From Petrachloros mirabilis ULC683 (GTDB taxonomy: Bacteria; Cyanobacteriota; Cyanobacteriia; Thermosynechococcales; Thermosynechococcaceae), in contig NZ_WVIC01000007.1 of assembly GCF_009939295.1 (NCBI RefSeq), positions 1 through 64,000 of the forward strand: a stretch of DNA of 64,000 nucleotides, written 5' to 3'. Every line of letters begins with the position of its first letter. The first letter of the stretch is position 1. Position numbers and translations under genes: made by a program. The notes below the pieces were generated by a model that searched no databases, was not told the DNA's origin, and was given only the letters and a program-made list of their open reading frames with translations. Positions 54,413 to 62,864 of this stretch are shown one piece after another.

Positions 54413-54952
54413 ATGCTCAAACGAATTGCCATAATTAGCCTGTTGGTGATTACTTTCACCTTGCAGGGCTGTGTCCCGGGGGTAAGTGGTCTAAAAGCCT
54501 ATGTGGATAGCATTGATGGCTATGAGTTTCTCTATCCCAATGGATGGGTGCAGGTGGCAGTAGAAAATGGCCCTGATATTGTTTTTCATGACCTGATTGA
54601 AGAAACAGAAAACGTGAGCGTGGTGGTGAGTGATGTCCCCCCAGGCAATCAACTCACTGATCTGGGTAGCCCTTCGGAGGTGGGACAGCGCCTCGCCCAG
54701 CGGGTGATTGCCCCCCCTGGCTCCAATCGGCAAGCAGAACTGGTGACAGCCGAGTCTCGACAGGTGGGGGACAAAACTTACTACAACCTGGAATACACAG
54801 TGCAATTACCCATTGGCCAGCGCCATAACCTGGCCAGTGTGGCGGTGAGTCGGGGCAAGCTATATACCCTGAGCATTTCTGCTCCAGAATCTCGCTGGCC
54901 TCGCTTAGAGCAAACCTTTGAGAAGGTGGCGGCATCCTTCTCGGTATACTAG
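54413..54952 (+). CDS. PsbP-family PSII lipoprotein (CyanoP)
   Basis: From ATG 54413 the product is 179 residues: a lipoprotein signal with lipobox LQGC, then a PsbP fold (VDSIDGYEFLYPNGWVQV; VSVVVSDVPPGNQLTDLGSPSEVGQRL; YYNLEYTVQLPIGQRHNLASVAVSRGKLYTLSISAPE). CyanoP is a lumenal factor acting in early PSII assembly. The upstream ATG at 54395 would put MRKDGG before the signal peptide. Confidence 0.93.
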   Translation: MLKRIAIISLLVITFTLQGCVPGVSGLKAYVDSIDGYEFLYPNGWVQVAVENGPDIVFHDLIEETENVSVVVSDVPPGNQLTDLGSPSEVGQRLAQRVIAPPGSNRQAELVTAESRQVGDKTYYNLEYTVQLPIGQRHNLASVAVSRGKLYTLSISAPESRWPRLEQTFEKVAASFSVY

Positions 54953-55049
54953 ACCCGGTTCTTGGGTCTGGGTAGGCAGCAATCACCCTCTCCCCCTACA
55001 AACAGGCGGGGTAGTTGATTTTACAATTAGCTGGTGCCTGAGGGTTTTG

Positions 55050-56516
55050 TCACGCCTTGGGGTTTGAGGGAGCTGCTTTTTCAATCACACGGGGGATTTG
55101 AATCCAAATTGTAGTGCCCTGACCCACCTGACTATCGGCCTCGATTTTACCGTTCATCATCTGCAACAGCCGATAGCAAATTGCTAGACCTAGACCCGTT
55201 CCTTGATAGGGGCGGCTGATACTTTGGTCGGCTTGCCAGAACTCTCGAAAAATTTCCCTGAGGTGTTCTGGAGCGATACCAATTCCTGTGTCTTGAACAC
55301 TGATTTCCAGACAATTGGAGCCCTTTTCCATCAGGGTCACTTTGACAAAGCCACTTTCAGTAAATTTGATTGCATTCGAGAGGAGGTTGACCAGGATTTG
55401 TCGCAGTCGGCTGCTGTCGTTGACGACGATGGGGTTGATCAGATGGGTATGAGTTGTGAGGGTTATGCCTTTCTGCTCAGCTAGGGATGCGAGTTCATCT
55501 ACCGTAATGGTTAATAAGCTCATCAGGTTAAAAGACTCTAGATGCAGGGTCATCCGTCCCGCTTCAATTTTGGACAGGTCTAAGATGTCGTTGATGAGTG
55601 CCAGCAGATGCTTGCCATTGTTCAGAATCCGGGTGAGCATGTCAACTTGGGAGCCATGGAGGGGATATTGGCGCTGGCGCAGGAGCAACTGTGAAAAGCC
55701 TGTAATGGCATTGATGGGAGTGCGCAGTTCATGGGACATGGTGGCTAGAAACTGAGACTTGAGTTGGGTGGCCTCTATGAGCTTGAGATTTTGATTTTGA
55801 ATTTGTTGGCGTTGGCGGGCGAGTTCTTCGTTTTGGCGCTGGAGCATCTCGTTTTGGGCTGCAAGCTGCTCTTCTCGCTCTTCTAGGGCTTGGATGAGTT
55901 GGGCATTACTCAGGGCGATCGCAGCTTGTTCGGCAAGGGCTGCGAGTAAATCACAAGCTTCTGCACTGAAGGGGCGAGGACGGTGCCAGTTGCCCATGGC
56001 CAGGATGCCCAGGGTGCCTCCTTGAGCAGATTCAATGGGCACTTGTTGCCACGACTCTGCTATTGCTGCAGGGTCTAGATGCAGTTGGGCTCTTGCTCGT
56101 GTCCGGGGTTGTGAGGCGCTCGGTGGTAGCACCAGAATGGCCTGAGTTTCATGAATCAATGGGGCGAGCCCCTGCGCTACCTTGTCCCCCAACAGGGAGA
56201 TCAAAACAGGTGTTAACCCAAAGGAAGTGTCAGATGTCTGGGACAGGGGTGTTGACGCTGGACGGGGAGATGCTGCTGACTCAAAGATGAGTAAGGGAAT
56301 GGCCTGCTGTTCTAATGCCTGCCACAGGGCTGGCATGTTTGCTAAGGAAAAGTGGGGAAAAAGACAAATGCAATGGTAGGTCTGCGATTGAAGGGCTGCG
56401 ATCGCAGCTCCAAGCGTGATGACTTCATCCACCTGCCAAGATTGGGGCAGACGCGGCTTGAGGGTCAAATCACCTTGAGCAGCGCCAATGCTCAGCAATC
56501 GAATTGGGTCATCCAT
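55050..56516 (-). CDS. Sensor histidine kinase with GAF-like region
   Basis: The 488-residue protein has an N-terminal region (1-100) of receiver-like character without clear Asp, a GAF-like segment at about 105-210 (LGILAMGNWHRPRPFSAEACDLLAALAEQAAIALSNAQL) and a coiled coil at about 210-255. The kinase core follows: H box MSHELRTPINAITGFSQ, N box NLLSNAIKFTESG, G1 DTGIGI and G2 GTGLGL. Cytoplasmic, no membrane helix. No response regulator is adjacent. Confidence 0.92.
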   Translation of the reverse strand: MDDPIRLLSIGAAQGDLTLKPRLPQSWQVDEVITLGAAIAALQSQTYHCICLFPHFSLANMPALWQALEQQAIPLLIFESAASPRPASTPLSQTSDTSFGLTPVLISLLGDKVAQGLAPLIHETQAILVLPPSASQPRTRARAQLHLDPAAIAESWQQVPIESAQGGTLGILAMGNWHRPRPFSAEACDLLAALAEQAAIALSNAQLIQALEEREEQLAAQNEMLQRQNEELARQRQQIQNQNLKLIEATQLKSQFLATMSHELRTPINAITGFSQLLLRQRQYPLHGSQVDMLTRILNNGKHLLALINDILDLSKIEAGRMTLHLESFNLMSLLTITVDELASLAEQKGITLTTHTHLINPIVVNDSSRLRQILVNLLSNAIKFTESGFVKVTLMEKGSNCLEISVQDTGIGIAPEHLREIFREFWQADQSISRPYQGTGLGLAICYRLLQMMNGKIEADSQVGQGTTIWIQIPRVIEKAAPSNPKA

Positions 56517-56556
56517 TCGGCTCCAAAGCAGCCTAAGACTTTAATGGAAAAACAAA

Positions 56557-56829
56557 TTAAAGCTGTGTTTTGATCAACACCGATGGTGGGGTGTAAATAA
56601 AAACCCCATTCCCCACTTCTCGTGCCTCTCCTGCAATGGCACAGGTACTCCCTGCAGCATAGTCAGAGATGCGCTGAGCCAACTTAGGATCAAGTGCCGC
56701 CAAATTAAACAAAACAACGGTTCCCTGCTTGAGTTGTTCAATGGCATACTGAGCATCCTCAAAAGACTGGGGCTTGAGAAAGGCAATGTTATAACCAGAC
56801 TGACCGGAAATCGGGAGCAGATTGTTCAT
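56557..56829 (-). CDS. Short SepF-like (DUF552) protein
   Basis: The 90-residue protein is little more than the SepF core (IAFLKPQSFEDAQYAIEQLKQGTVVLFNLAALDPKLAQRISDYAAGSTCAIAGEAREVGNGVFIYTP). Full-length cyanobacterial SepF, which tethers FtsZ, is about 190 residues with an N-terminal membrane helix that is missing here. It is likely a paralog with changed or regulatory function. It lies 40 bp upstream of the kinase gene on the same strand. Confidence 0.82.
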   Translation of the reverse strand: MNNLLPISGQSGYNIAFLKPQSFEDAQYAIEQLKQGTVVLFNLAALDPKLAQRISDYAAGSTCAIAGEAREVGNGVFIYTPPSVLIKTQL

Positions 56830-57049
56830 GGGTTTTGCAGCTTTTCTGGGGTGAATGCTTCGTTAATTCAATCCCGTTATATTGCCCCTTAGCATACAAC
56901 CTACAGGCTTCAATCGCAGTGCAACGGATGCAGATGATTTTAACAATCGCAGCGAGGTTGAGGAAACAGATTCCCATCTCCGGTCATTTGGATTGAAACT
57001 GAGGTATGCGCAACTCGGCTGAGAAGAGGGATAGACCCCCCTCAAAGCC

Positions 57050-57237
57050 CTACGGTGTACACACACCTCTGAGTCGAGCCCACAATGCTGCATTCGCCCC
57101 CCTAACCCCCCAATTCTGGGGGGAATCAGATCGTCAAAGTCCCCCAGAATTACGCCCTACGGGCACGCTACGCGAGGAGGATTTAGGAGTCTAGACAGGC
57201 TGGACAACAGAACCGAGGACTTGTGTGTACACCGTAG
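57050..57237. mobile_element. Family 2 MITE with 10-bp duplication and nested SDR
   Basis: Ends CTACGGTGTACACACA both sides. CCTCAAAGCC at 57040-57049 and 57238-57247. SDR at 57150-57177. Together with 56830-57049 it fills the gap between SepF-like and DUF3370 genes; nothing else is seen there. Confidence 0.85.
57150..57177 (+). repeat. 28-bp small dispersed repeat (SDR)
   Basis: TTACGCCC-TAC-GGG followed by CACGC-TAC-GCGAGG; both triloops are TAC, unlike any other copy here. Confidence 0.8.
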
Positions 57238-57268
57238 CCTCAAAGCCGAACTAAACGCTCCTAGGAAA

Positions 57269-58633
57269 CTAATCTAGAGAGAGTCCTTGCAGCGTCAGCG
57301 CTTGGGGTGGGGTAGCATCCGGTGGATACAGAAAATCTACCTGCACCAAGTTGGCTTGATCAGGATCCAGATTGAGGATCACTAGGGGTTCTCCTTGCTG
57401 ACCCTGTTGTTGAACTAAATGCACGTATCGAGTGCGAGCAACACCCTGATCATCGCGGTAGCGCACCCGCACGGTGCCTCGGAAAAACACCCGACTGGGC
57501 AACGGTTCTAAAAACTGTAGATCGGATCTGGCTTCATCTGTTTTGAGGGGAGTTTGGAGGGTGACAGCGACCCGTTGAGGCACTTCGCTGCGGTTGTGAA
57601 GGGGGAGGTGGACTCGATAGTGAATGCCATAGTTGCCATGGGCAGCATAGGCTGTATCGGGATAACGCACCACCAAGGGGGCACTCTGAATTTGCCCGGT
57701 GCCAAAGGTGCCCCGATCTAGACCACTGAGCAGGTAGGATTTGGATTCCCCAGGAGCCGGGATAGATAGTCGCCCCTGGGGGTGATTGGCATCTTGAACC
57801 TGAGCATTCCAGGTAGAACCAATGGCGACCCCAGCAACCCGTCCGTAGATGAGTTGGCCAGCTTCGCCAGGAGGGGTGGGGGTGCGATCGCGCGGCCCCG
57901 CCAAAGAACCCGTAGCCAAAAGCTGCTGCCATTCCTCCAGGGTTGGCTCCCGCTCATTCCCCGCTGCATCTGTGGGCGCATAGCGAGCCAGACTGGCAGC
58001 ATAAACGGAGCCATTGCTGCGCAGCCGTGCCAGGGTAGAGCGCCCATTGATGGGGGGATCCAGCGTGCTAACTGGAATCGGAGCATTCATCAGCAATCGA
58101 CTTTCACCGGGTGGAATCGCAATCTGAGCCGGCCAGCCCTCCTGTCGCTGCCCCCGGAGAATGTCACTCATAACCCGACTCCCGGGTCCTGCATAAACCG
58201 TTCCTCGGGGGTTATCCACCATGGGAGGAAGTTGAATAAACGGAGCATCCGGCTGGCTCAGATAACTGGCAGCTTGGAGCACATCCACGGTCACGGTTGT
58301 CAAACCGGGATTATGAAGCACGACCCCGAGATACAGCGTTCTTAAGTCATCCGGTGTCGGGGCTCGGGCCACATGATGGGCAAACACATCAAAGCGGCCA
58401 TTGAATCGGTAGTCAAGATGCGCATCAGGAACAGCTTTCCCTTCAGTGGGAAATGTTGACAGCAGGATACCTTCCGTTTGCACCAACTCAGGGCTGTTGC
58501 TATTGAAGACAGGAACCTGATCCAGTTCGCCTGGCAGGGGGTACACCTGTTGCGGCACGGAGATGGTTTGGGGTTCTGGGGGAGGTGCTGTTGGGGTTTG
58601 AGCCAGCAGCAACGGAATCAGCAGCGAGAGCAT
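57269..58633 (-). CDS. DUF3370 family secreted protein
   Basis: The 454-residue protein starts with a short signal peptide (MLSLLIPLLLAQTPTAPPP) and matches the cyanobacterial DUF3370 pattern: LSTFPTEGKAVPDAHLDYRFNGRFDVFAHHVAR, LYLGVVLHNPG, and LMNAPIPVSTLDPPINGRSTLARLRSNGSVYAASLARY. It is probably periplasmic or outer-membrane associated; function unknown. Length is typical. Confidence 0.85.
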   Translation of the reverse strand: MLSLLIPLLLAQTPTAPPPEPQTISVPQQVYPLPGELDQVPVFNSNSPELVQTEGILLSTFPTEGKAVPDAHLDYRFNGRFDVFAHHVARAPTPDDLRTLYLGVVLHNPGLTTVTVDVLQAASYLSQPDAPFIQLPPMVDNPRGTVYAGPGSRVMSDILRGQRQEGWPAQIAIPPGESRLLMNAPIPVSTLDPPINGRSTLARLRSNGSVYAASLARYAPTDAAGNEREPTLEEWQQLLATGSLAGPRDRTPTPPGEAGQLIYGRVAGVAIGSTWNAQVQDANHPQGRLSIPAPGESKSYLLSGLDRGTFGTGQIQSAPLVVRYPDTAYAAHGNYGIHYRVHLPLHNRSEVPQRVAVTLQTPLKTDEARSDLQFLEPLPSRVFFRGTVRVRYRDDQGVARTRYVHLVQQQGQQGEPLVILNLDPDQANLVQVDFLYPPDATPPQALTLQGLSLD

Positions 58634-58947
58634 AGGGAATTATTACGCCAGTCTGAGACAGAGATTAAGACCACTTCTCAAGCCTCAGGCTAGGCCATGA
58701 GGATCGGTCATGGGGGCAGATAGGCAGTTCAGACGGCCAAAAGCAACTATCCGTTCCTACCCGCTTGCCAGTGCATTATAGAGGCCACATCCTGCATCCC
58801 ACAATGCAATTCCGATCTCCCCAACTCAGAGGATCCCGTAGCCAAGACTACTAAGCCCGAGAGATTCAGCCTTTAAGCTAATGCCGTGGGAGTTGTTCTT
58901 CCCACGCCCAACATTCCGAGCAAAGGTATGGACTCCCCTATCCTCTC

Positions 58948-59146
58948 CTATGGTGTACACACAAGTCTGGGAAAACTATTCCACCCTGCATTCGCCCCCT
59001 ACATCCCCCATTCTGGGGGACTGTGAGATATTCAGAACCCCCCAAATTACGCCCTTCGGGCACGCTTCGCGAGGGGGGGCAGGGGGGCGAGTGCAAGGAT
59101 GTTGGAGGATTGTAGTCATCCATTTGAATTTGTGTGTACACCGTAG
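58948..59146. mobile_element. Family 2 MITE with near-exact 11-bp duplication and nested SDR
   Basis: Ends CTATGGTGTACACACA and CTACGGTGTACACACA (inverse). Flanks CCTATCCTCTC (58937-58947) and CCTATCCCCTC (59147-59157). SDR at 59047-59074. It is closely related to 40974-41174. The 58634-58947 stretch shows no gene. Confidence 0.85.
59047..59074 (+). repeat. 28-bp small dispersed repeat (SDR)
   Basis: Identical to the copy at 41074-41101; both triloops TTC. Confidence 0.8.
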
Positions 59147-59211
59147 CCTATCCCCTCTGAGCACCCCAACATTGGTGTTTGCCCGACCCTACCCTAACGG
59201 AGCGCATTCCT

Positions 59212-60558
59212 ATGATGGCTGAATCACAACACCATGTGGTTATTGTCGGGGGTGGCTTCGGCGGACTCTACGCTGCCAAAGCCCTCCGCAAAGCCCCAGT
59301 CAAAGTAACCCTGATTGACCAGCGCAATTTTCATTTGTTTCAGCCCTTGCTCTACCAAGTGGCCACAGGAACGCTTTCGCCTGCGGATATCTCCTCGCCA
59401 CTGCGGGGAATTCTCAGCAAACATGCCAACACTCAAGTCCTGATGGACAAGGTTACAGAAATTGATCCTCAGCAACAGCAGATCACGCTGATACATCAAA
59501 CCCTTAGCTACGATACCCTGATTGTGGCCACCGGAGTCCGGCACCATTACTTTGGCAATGCCCACTGGCAAGACTTTGCCCCAGGTCTGAAAACCGTAGA
59601 AGATGCTTTAGAACTCAGACGCCGCATTTTCCTGGCCTTTGAGGCGGCAGAAAGGGAACCCGACCCCGTGCGGCGGCGAGCGCTGTTAACCTTCGTGATT
59701 GTAGGAGGAGGGCCAACGGGTGTTGAGTTGGCGGGTGCGATCGCAGAGCTAGCCTTCAAAACCCTTCCCCAAGACTTCCGCAACATCAATACCCAAGAAG
59801 CCCAGGTTCTGCTCTTAGAAGGCTTAGATCGAGTTCTGCCCCCCTATCCCCCCGAGCTATCGGCCAAAGCTGCGGCCTATCTCCGTCAGATGGGGGTCAC
59901 AGTTCGGACTCAGACTCGGGTGACCCATGTTGACTCCCATGGGGTAACCGTAGAATTTTCAGCAGATCAGCCCCAGGCTCAAGCCATTCCTGCTCATACC
60001 ATTCTCTGGGCAGCCGGTGTCCAAGCCTCTCCCTTAGGGCAGCAACTCGCAGAGCGTACCGGTGCCGAACTCGATCGAGTTGGCCGCGTCAAAGTGAGTC
60101 CCCATCTCAACATTCCTGGCTATGAAAACCTTTATGTGATTGGCGATCTAGCTCACGTCGCGGGTCAAAATAGCCCTCCCCTGCCCGGGGTGGCTCCCGT
60201 AGCCGTCCAAGAAGGAAAATATGTGGCCAAGCAAATTCAGGCTCGCCTACAGGGGCAAGCCCTAGCCCCATTCCAATACAAAGACGTGGGCAGCTTAGCC
60301 GTCATTGGCCAGAATGCAGCCGTGGTTGATTTCAGTGGCTTCAAATTCACGGGGATTGCAGCTTGGTTGATCTGGGTCTTTGCCCACATCTACTACCTGA
60401 TTGAATTCGATAATAAGCTGATTGTGATGTTGCAGTGGGGATGGAACTACTTCACTCGGCAGCGAGGGGCTCGTTTAATTACCCATCCTGCTGTACCGGA
60501 ACAGGTCGAGCATCCCAGTGAACGAGCAGTAGCCAAGACCCCAACCTCGGTTCCTTAA
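59212..60558 (+). CDS. Type II NAD(P)H dehydrogenase (NDH-2)
   Basis: From ATG 59212 the product is 448 residues. The FAD-binding motif is VVIVGGGFGGLYAAKAL, the NAD(P)H-binding one TFVIVGGGPTGVELAGAIAEL. YVIGDLAHV and a C-terminal hydrophobic segment (FTGIAAWLIWVFAHIYYLIEF) fit NDH-2, which passes electrons to quinone without pumping protons. The second Rossmann loop ends in LEGLDRVLP, consistent with NADH preference. GGAG precedes ATG 59212 by 9 nt; TTG 59179 is less likely. Confidence 0.92.
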   Translation: MMAESQHHVVIVGGGFGGLYAAKALRKAPVKVTLIDQRNFHLFQPLLYQVATGTLSPADISSPLRGILSKHANTQVLMDKVTEIDPQQQQITLIHQTLSYDTLIVATGVRHHYFGNAHWQDFAPGLKTVEDALELRRRIFLAFEAAEREPDPVRRRALLTFVIVGGGPTGVELAGAIAELAFKTLPQDFRNINTQEAQVLLLEGLDRVLPPYPPELSAKAAAYLRQMGVTVRTQTRVTHVDSHGVTVEFSADQPQAQAIPAHTILWAAGVQASPLGQQLAERTGAELDRVGRVKVSPHLNIPGYENLYVIGDLAHVAGQNSPPLPGVAPVAVQEGKYVAKQIQARLQGQALAPFQYKDVGSLAVIGQNAAVVDFSGFKFTGIAAWLIWVFAHIYYLIEFDNKLIVMLQWGWNYFTRQRGARLITHPAVPEQVEHPSERAVAKTPTSVP

Positions 60559-60604
60559 TCAGCGGCAATCTGCAAAGCTCTCCCCACCAATTGCCCGATC
60601 GATG

Positions 60605-60690
60605 TTTGGGTTCACACCTGAGTTCGACGAGTGATCTGCGCTAACCCCCTAGCCCCATCCTGGGCGTAGCTTGCTTCTCAAGGAGTGATC
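60605..60690. repeat. Diverged family 3 fragment with GGGCGTAGCTTGCTTCTC motif
   Basis: GAGTTCGACGAG, AACCCCCTAGCCCC and GGGCGTAGCTTGCTTCTC (60661-60678) resemble the element at 33459-33640. It is a short remnant between NDH-2 and the DUF4058 gene. Confidence 0.45.
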
Positions 60691-60831
60691 ACCCTGAGCG
60701 AGGGTTTACCCGATGCTGCTAAGACAGGGGCTAGGCGATCGCAAGCTGAGTTATACCCGTTGATGAGAACGAGACTCAGAGGAATCCACTCAAAAGCTAA
60801 AATGGGTTTAGCCCCTATTGTAGGCTCAGCG

Positions 60832-61629
60832 ATGGCATCCCCCTTTCCAGGTATGGATCCTTACTTAGAACAGGCCATCTTTTGGTCGGAATTTCACAGC
60901 CGCTTGATTGTGGCGATCGCCGATGCCCTCGCCCTTAGCCTACTGCCGCAATATTATGTGGCGGTTGAGACTCGCACCTATAGAGATGACCCCAATGAGG
61001 AATTGCTGGTGGGGATTCCAGACGCAGTTGTGTTGTCTACCCCAGGGCTATCTGCTCAGGCTAAACGTGAGATTGCTGGCGCTGGGGTGGCAACGACGGT
61101 ACGGCCTCAGTCGGTAATCTTGCCCATGCCGCTGGAGATCAAGGAGCGCTACTTAGAAATTCGAGAAGCGGGCAGTGATGCGGTGATTACGGTGGTTGAG
61201 GTATTGTCACCGACTCATAAACGCCAGGGAGGAGGCCGCAGGATTTATAGCACCAAACGACAAACGGTTTTGGGCAGTGCCTCCCACTTGGTGGAAATTG
61301 ATTTGCTGCGGGCTCATGACCCAATGGCGATGCACCCGGTCGATATAGGGGCTGCATCGACAGCTCGGTATCGCATTTTGGTGAGTCGCTCAGAGCATCG
61401 CCCTCGGGCAGATCTCTATGAATTTGTGCTGCGGGAGCCGATTCCTGAGTTTCCACTGCCCCTAAAAGAAACTGGGGAGCAGGTGATCGTTGGTCTACAA
61501 CCGCTGGTAAACGGGATTTATGAGCGCAGTGGGTACGGCATTCGGGTAGATTATCAAGCCTCTGTGCCGCCACCGGCTCTATCAGCAGAGGATCAAGCTT
61601 GGGTGAATGAGCTATTACACAGCCGCTAA
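60832..61629 (+). CDS. DUF4058 family protein
   Basis: From ATG 60832 the product is 265 residues and opens MASPFPGMDPYLEQAIFWSEFHSRLI, the DUF4058 hallmark. LPQYYVAVETRTY and VVEVLSPTHKRQGGGRRIYSTKRQTVLGSASHLVEIDLLRA resemble a Uma2/PD-(D/E)XK-like core (E..V with K). Function unknown. The open frame extends upstream to 60685, but that part comes from repeat sequence. Confidence 0.88.
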   Translation: MASPFPGMDPYLEQAIFWSEFHSRLIVAIADALALSLLPQYYVAVETRTYRDDPNEELLVGIPDAVVLSTPGLSAQAKREIAGAGVATTVRPQSVILPMPLEIKERYLEIREAGSDAVITVVEVLSPTHKRQGGGRRIYSTKRQTVLGSASHLVEIDLLRAHDPMAMHPVDIGAASTARYRILVSRSEHRPRADLYEFVLREPIPEFPLPLKETGEQVIVGLQPLVNGIYERSGYGIRVDYQASVPPPALSAEDQAWVNELLHSR

Positions 61630-61729
61630 CCCATGGTGCTGCCGTCTACTGGCTGCGGCTTCAGGCGTACTGAAGCTTAGTTTCACGTGAAATTAAGCTT
61701 CACCTGGGCACCACTAGGGCTTATCACAC

Positions 61730-62824
61730 TCAAAGGCCGGTACGCAAAGCTTGGGGGACATCTGCGAGGTTCACATCTGGGACGACGTAGGTGTTGGCCA
61801 GCAGGTGGTCGCCTTCGGCAATTTCGGGGAATCGCGCACCAGGTAAGACTTGAACTGCAAAAATTTCTTGGACTGCGGCTTCAAATTTGAGGTAAGCCAC
61901 GGTCTGGCCAGAGCGCAAATCAATCACCCAAACCCCACAAATTCGCTCTTGAAGTCGTTCCGTTAGGGGAATACCGCTAAAAACTGCGGTTTCTCGGACC
62001 TGGGACAGCCCCACAAAGGCCAAGGAGCCATAAAAATCGAGTCCTCGGGTAAAGCCTGGTAGTTGGGTGACGGTCTGTAATTGGCCGGTAGCCCCATCGA
62101 CTTGAGCTAGGCTGCCCTGGCCTGATTCCAAAATCCACAGGTGTTGATCATGCCAACGGGGGGAATGGGGCATAGATAAGTTGGCAGCGATGACAGCATT
62201 GGTGGCCACATCCATGAGAATGCCCCCATTGGCTTTGGTGGCTCGCCAGCCCCCTTGAGTATCGCTGAGACCTAAGGCGGTGACATACCGGGGCAGTCCA
62301 GCGACTAAGGAGAGGCCATTCAGATGGCAGCGGTCTTCTGGCGACAGGGCACTAATAAAGGGGGGACGCCAGCGGGGAACGAAACTATACCGAGAGTCTA
62401 GGGTACACAGACAGGAAAAACGGGTATTCACAAACCATAGGTCTTCTTTCCCCCAAGCCATTTCATGAATATCAATGTCCCCGGTGACATGAGCGGTGCG
62501 CAGGAGGTAGCAGGCGTCGTGGCGGTCGGCGGGCTCAAGTTTGGCTGTGGCCGCTGGAATATTGTGAAGTTCTAGAATTTGGAGGCCACTGCCCACGGCT
62601 ATTTTGCCTGCTGTGGCCGCAATGCCCATGGGTTTGGGCAACGCCCGAAAGTGGGTGTTGAGCTGCTCTCCATCGGCTCGAATCAGAATCAGTTTGCCGG
62701 TTTGATAGGTGGAGACTAAGAGCGAGATTCTCAACTGCTGCAATAGGGCTGGAAAGTTTTGGGTATGGACGCTGGCCAGAGGCGCATCTGGGTCAGGCGT
62801 TGGGGGATTGGGGGTAAGGTTCAT
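61730..62824 (-). CDS. TIGR03032 family protein
   Basis: From ATG 62824 the product is 364 residues. Segments ALLQQLRISLLVSTYQTGKLILI, WGKEDLWFVNTRFSCLCTLD, FVPRWRPPFISALSPEDRCHLNGLSLV and GGWRATKANGGILMDVAT fit TIGR03032, a predicted beta-propeller-like family of unknown function often near TPR or glycosyltransferase genes. The longer frame to 62890 overlaps the upstream kinase gene by 26 bp, so 62824 is preferred. Confidence 0.87.
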   Translation of the reverse strand: MNLTPNPPTPDPDAPLASVHTQNFPALLQQLRISLLVSTYQTGKLILIRADGEQLNTHFRALPKPMGIAATAGKIAVGSGLQILELHNIPAATAKLEPADRHDACYLLRTAHVTGDIDIHEMAWGKEDLWFVNTRFSCLCTLDSRYSFVPRWRPPFISALSPEDRCHLNGLSLVAGLPRYVTALGLSDTQGGWRATKANGGILMDVATNAVIAANLSMPHSPRWHDQHLWILESGQGSLAQVDGATGQLQTVTQLPGFTRGLDFYGSLAFVGLSQVRETAVFSGIPLTERLQERICGVWVIDLRSGQTVAYLKFEAAVQEIFAVQVLPGARFPEIAEGDHLLANTYVVPDVNLADVPQALRTGL

Positions 62825-62864
62825 CTGCAAAGGGATGGGCAAAGAGCAGGCAAAAAACCGAGGG

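Noticed and set aside
57718-58345. Long plus-strand ORF 57782-58345 opposite DUF3370
   Set aside because: It is the antisense shadow of a well-supported gene.
740-59150. CRISPR array suggested by many similar repeats
   Set aside because: The repeats are 80-200 bp, dispersed and have inverted ends with target duplications; there are no regular spacers or cas genes.
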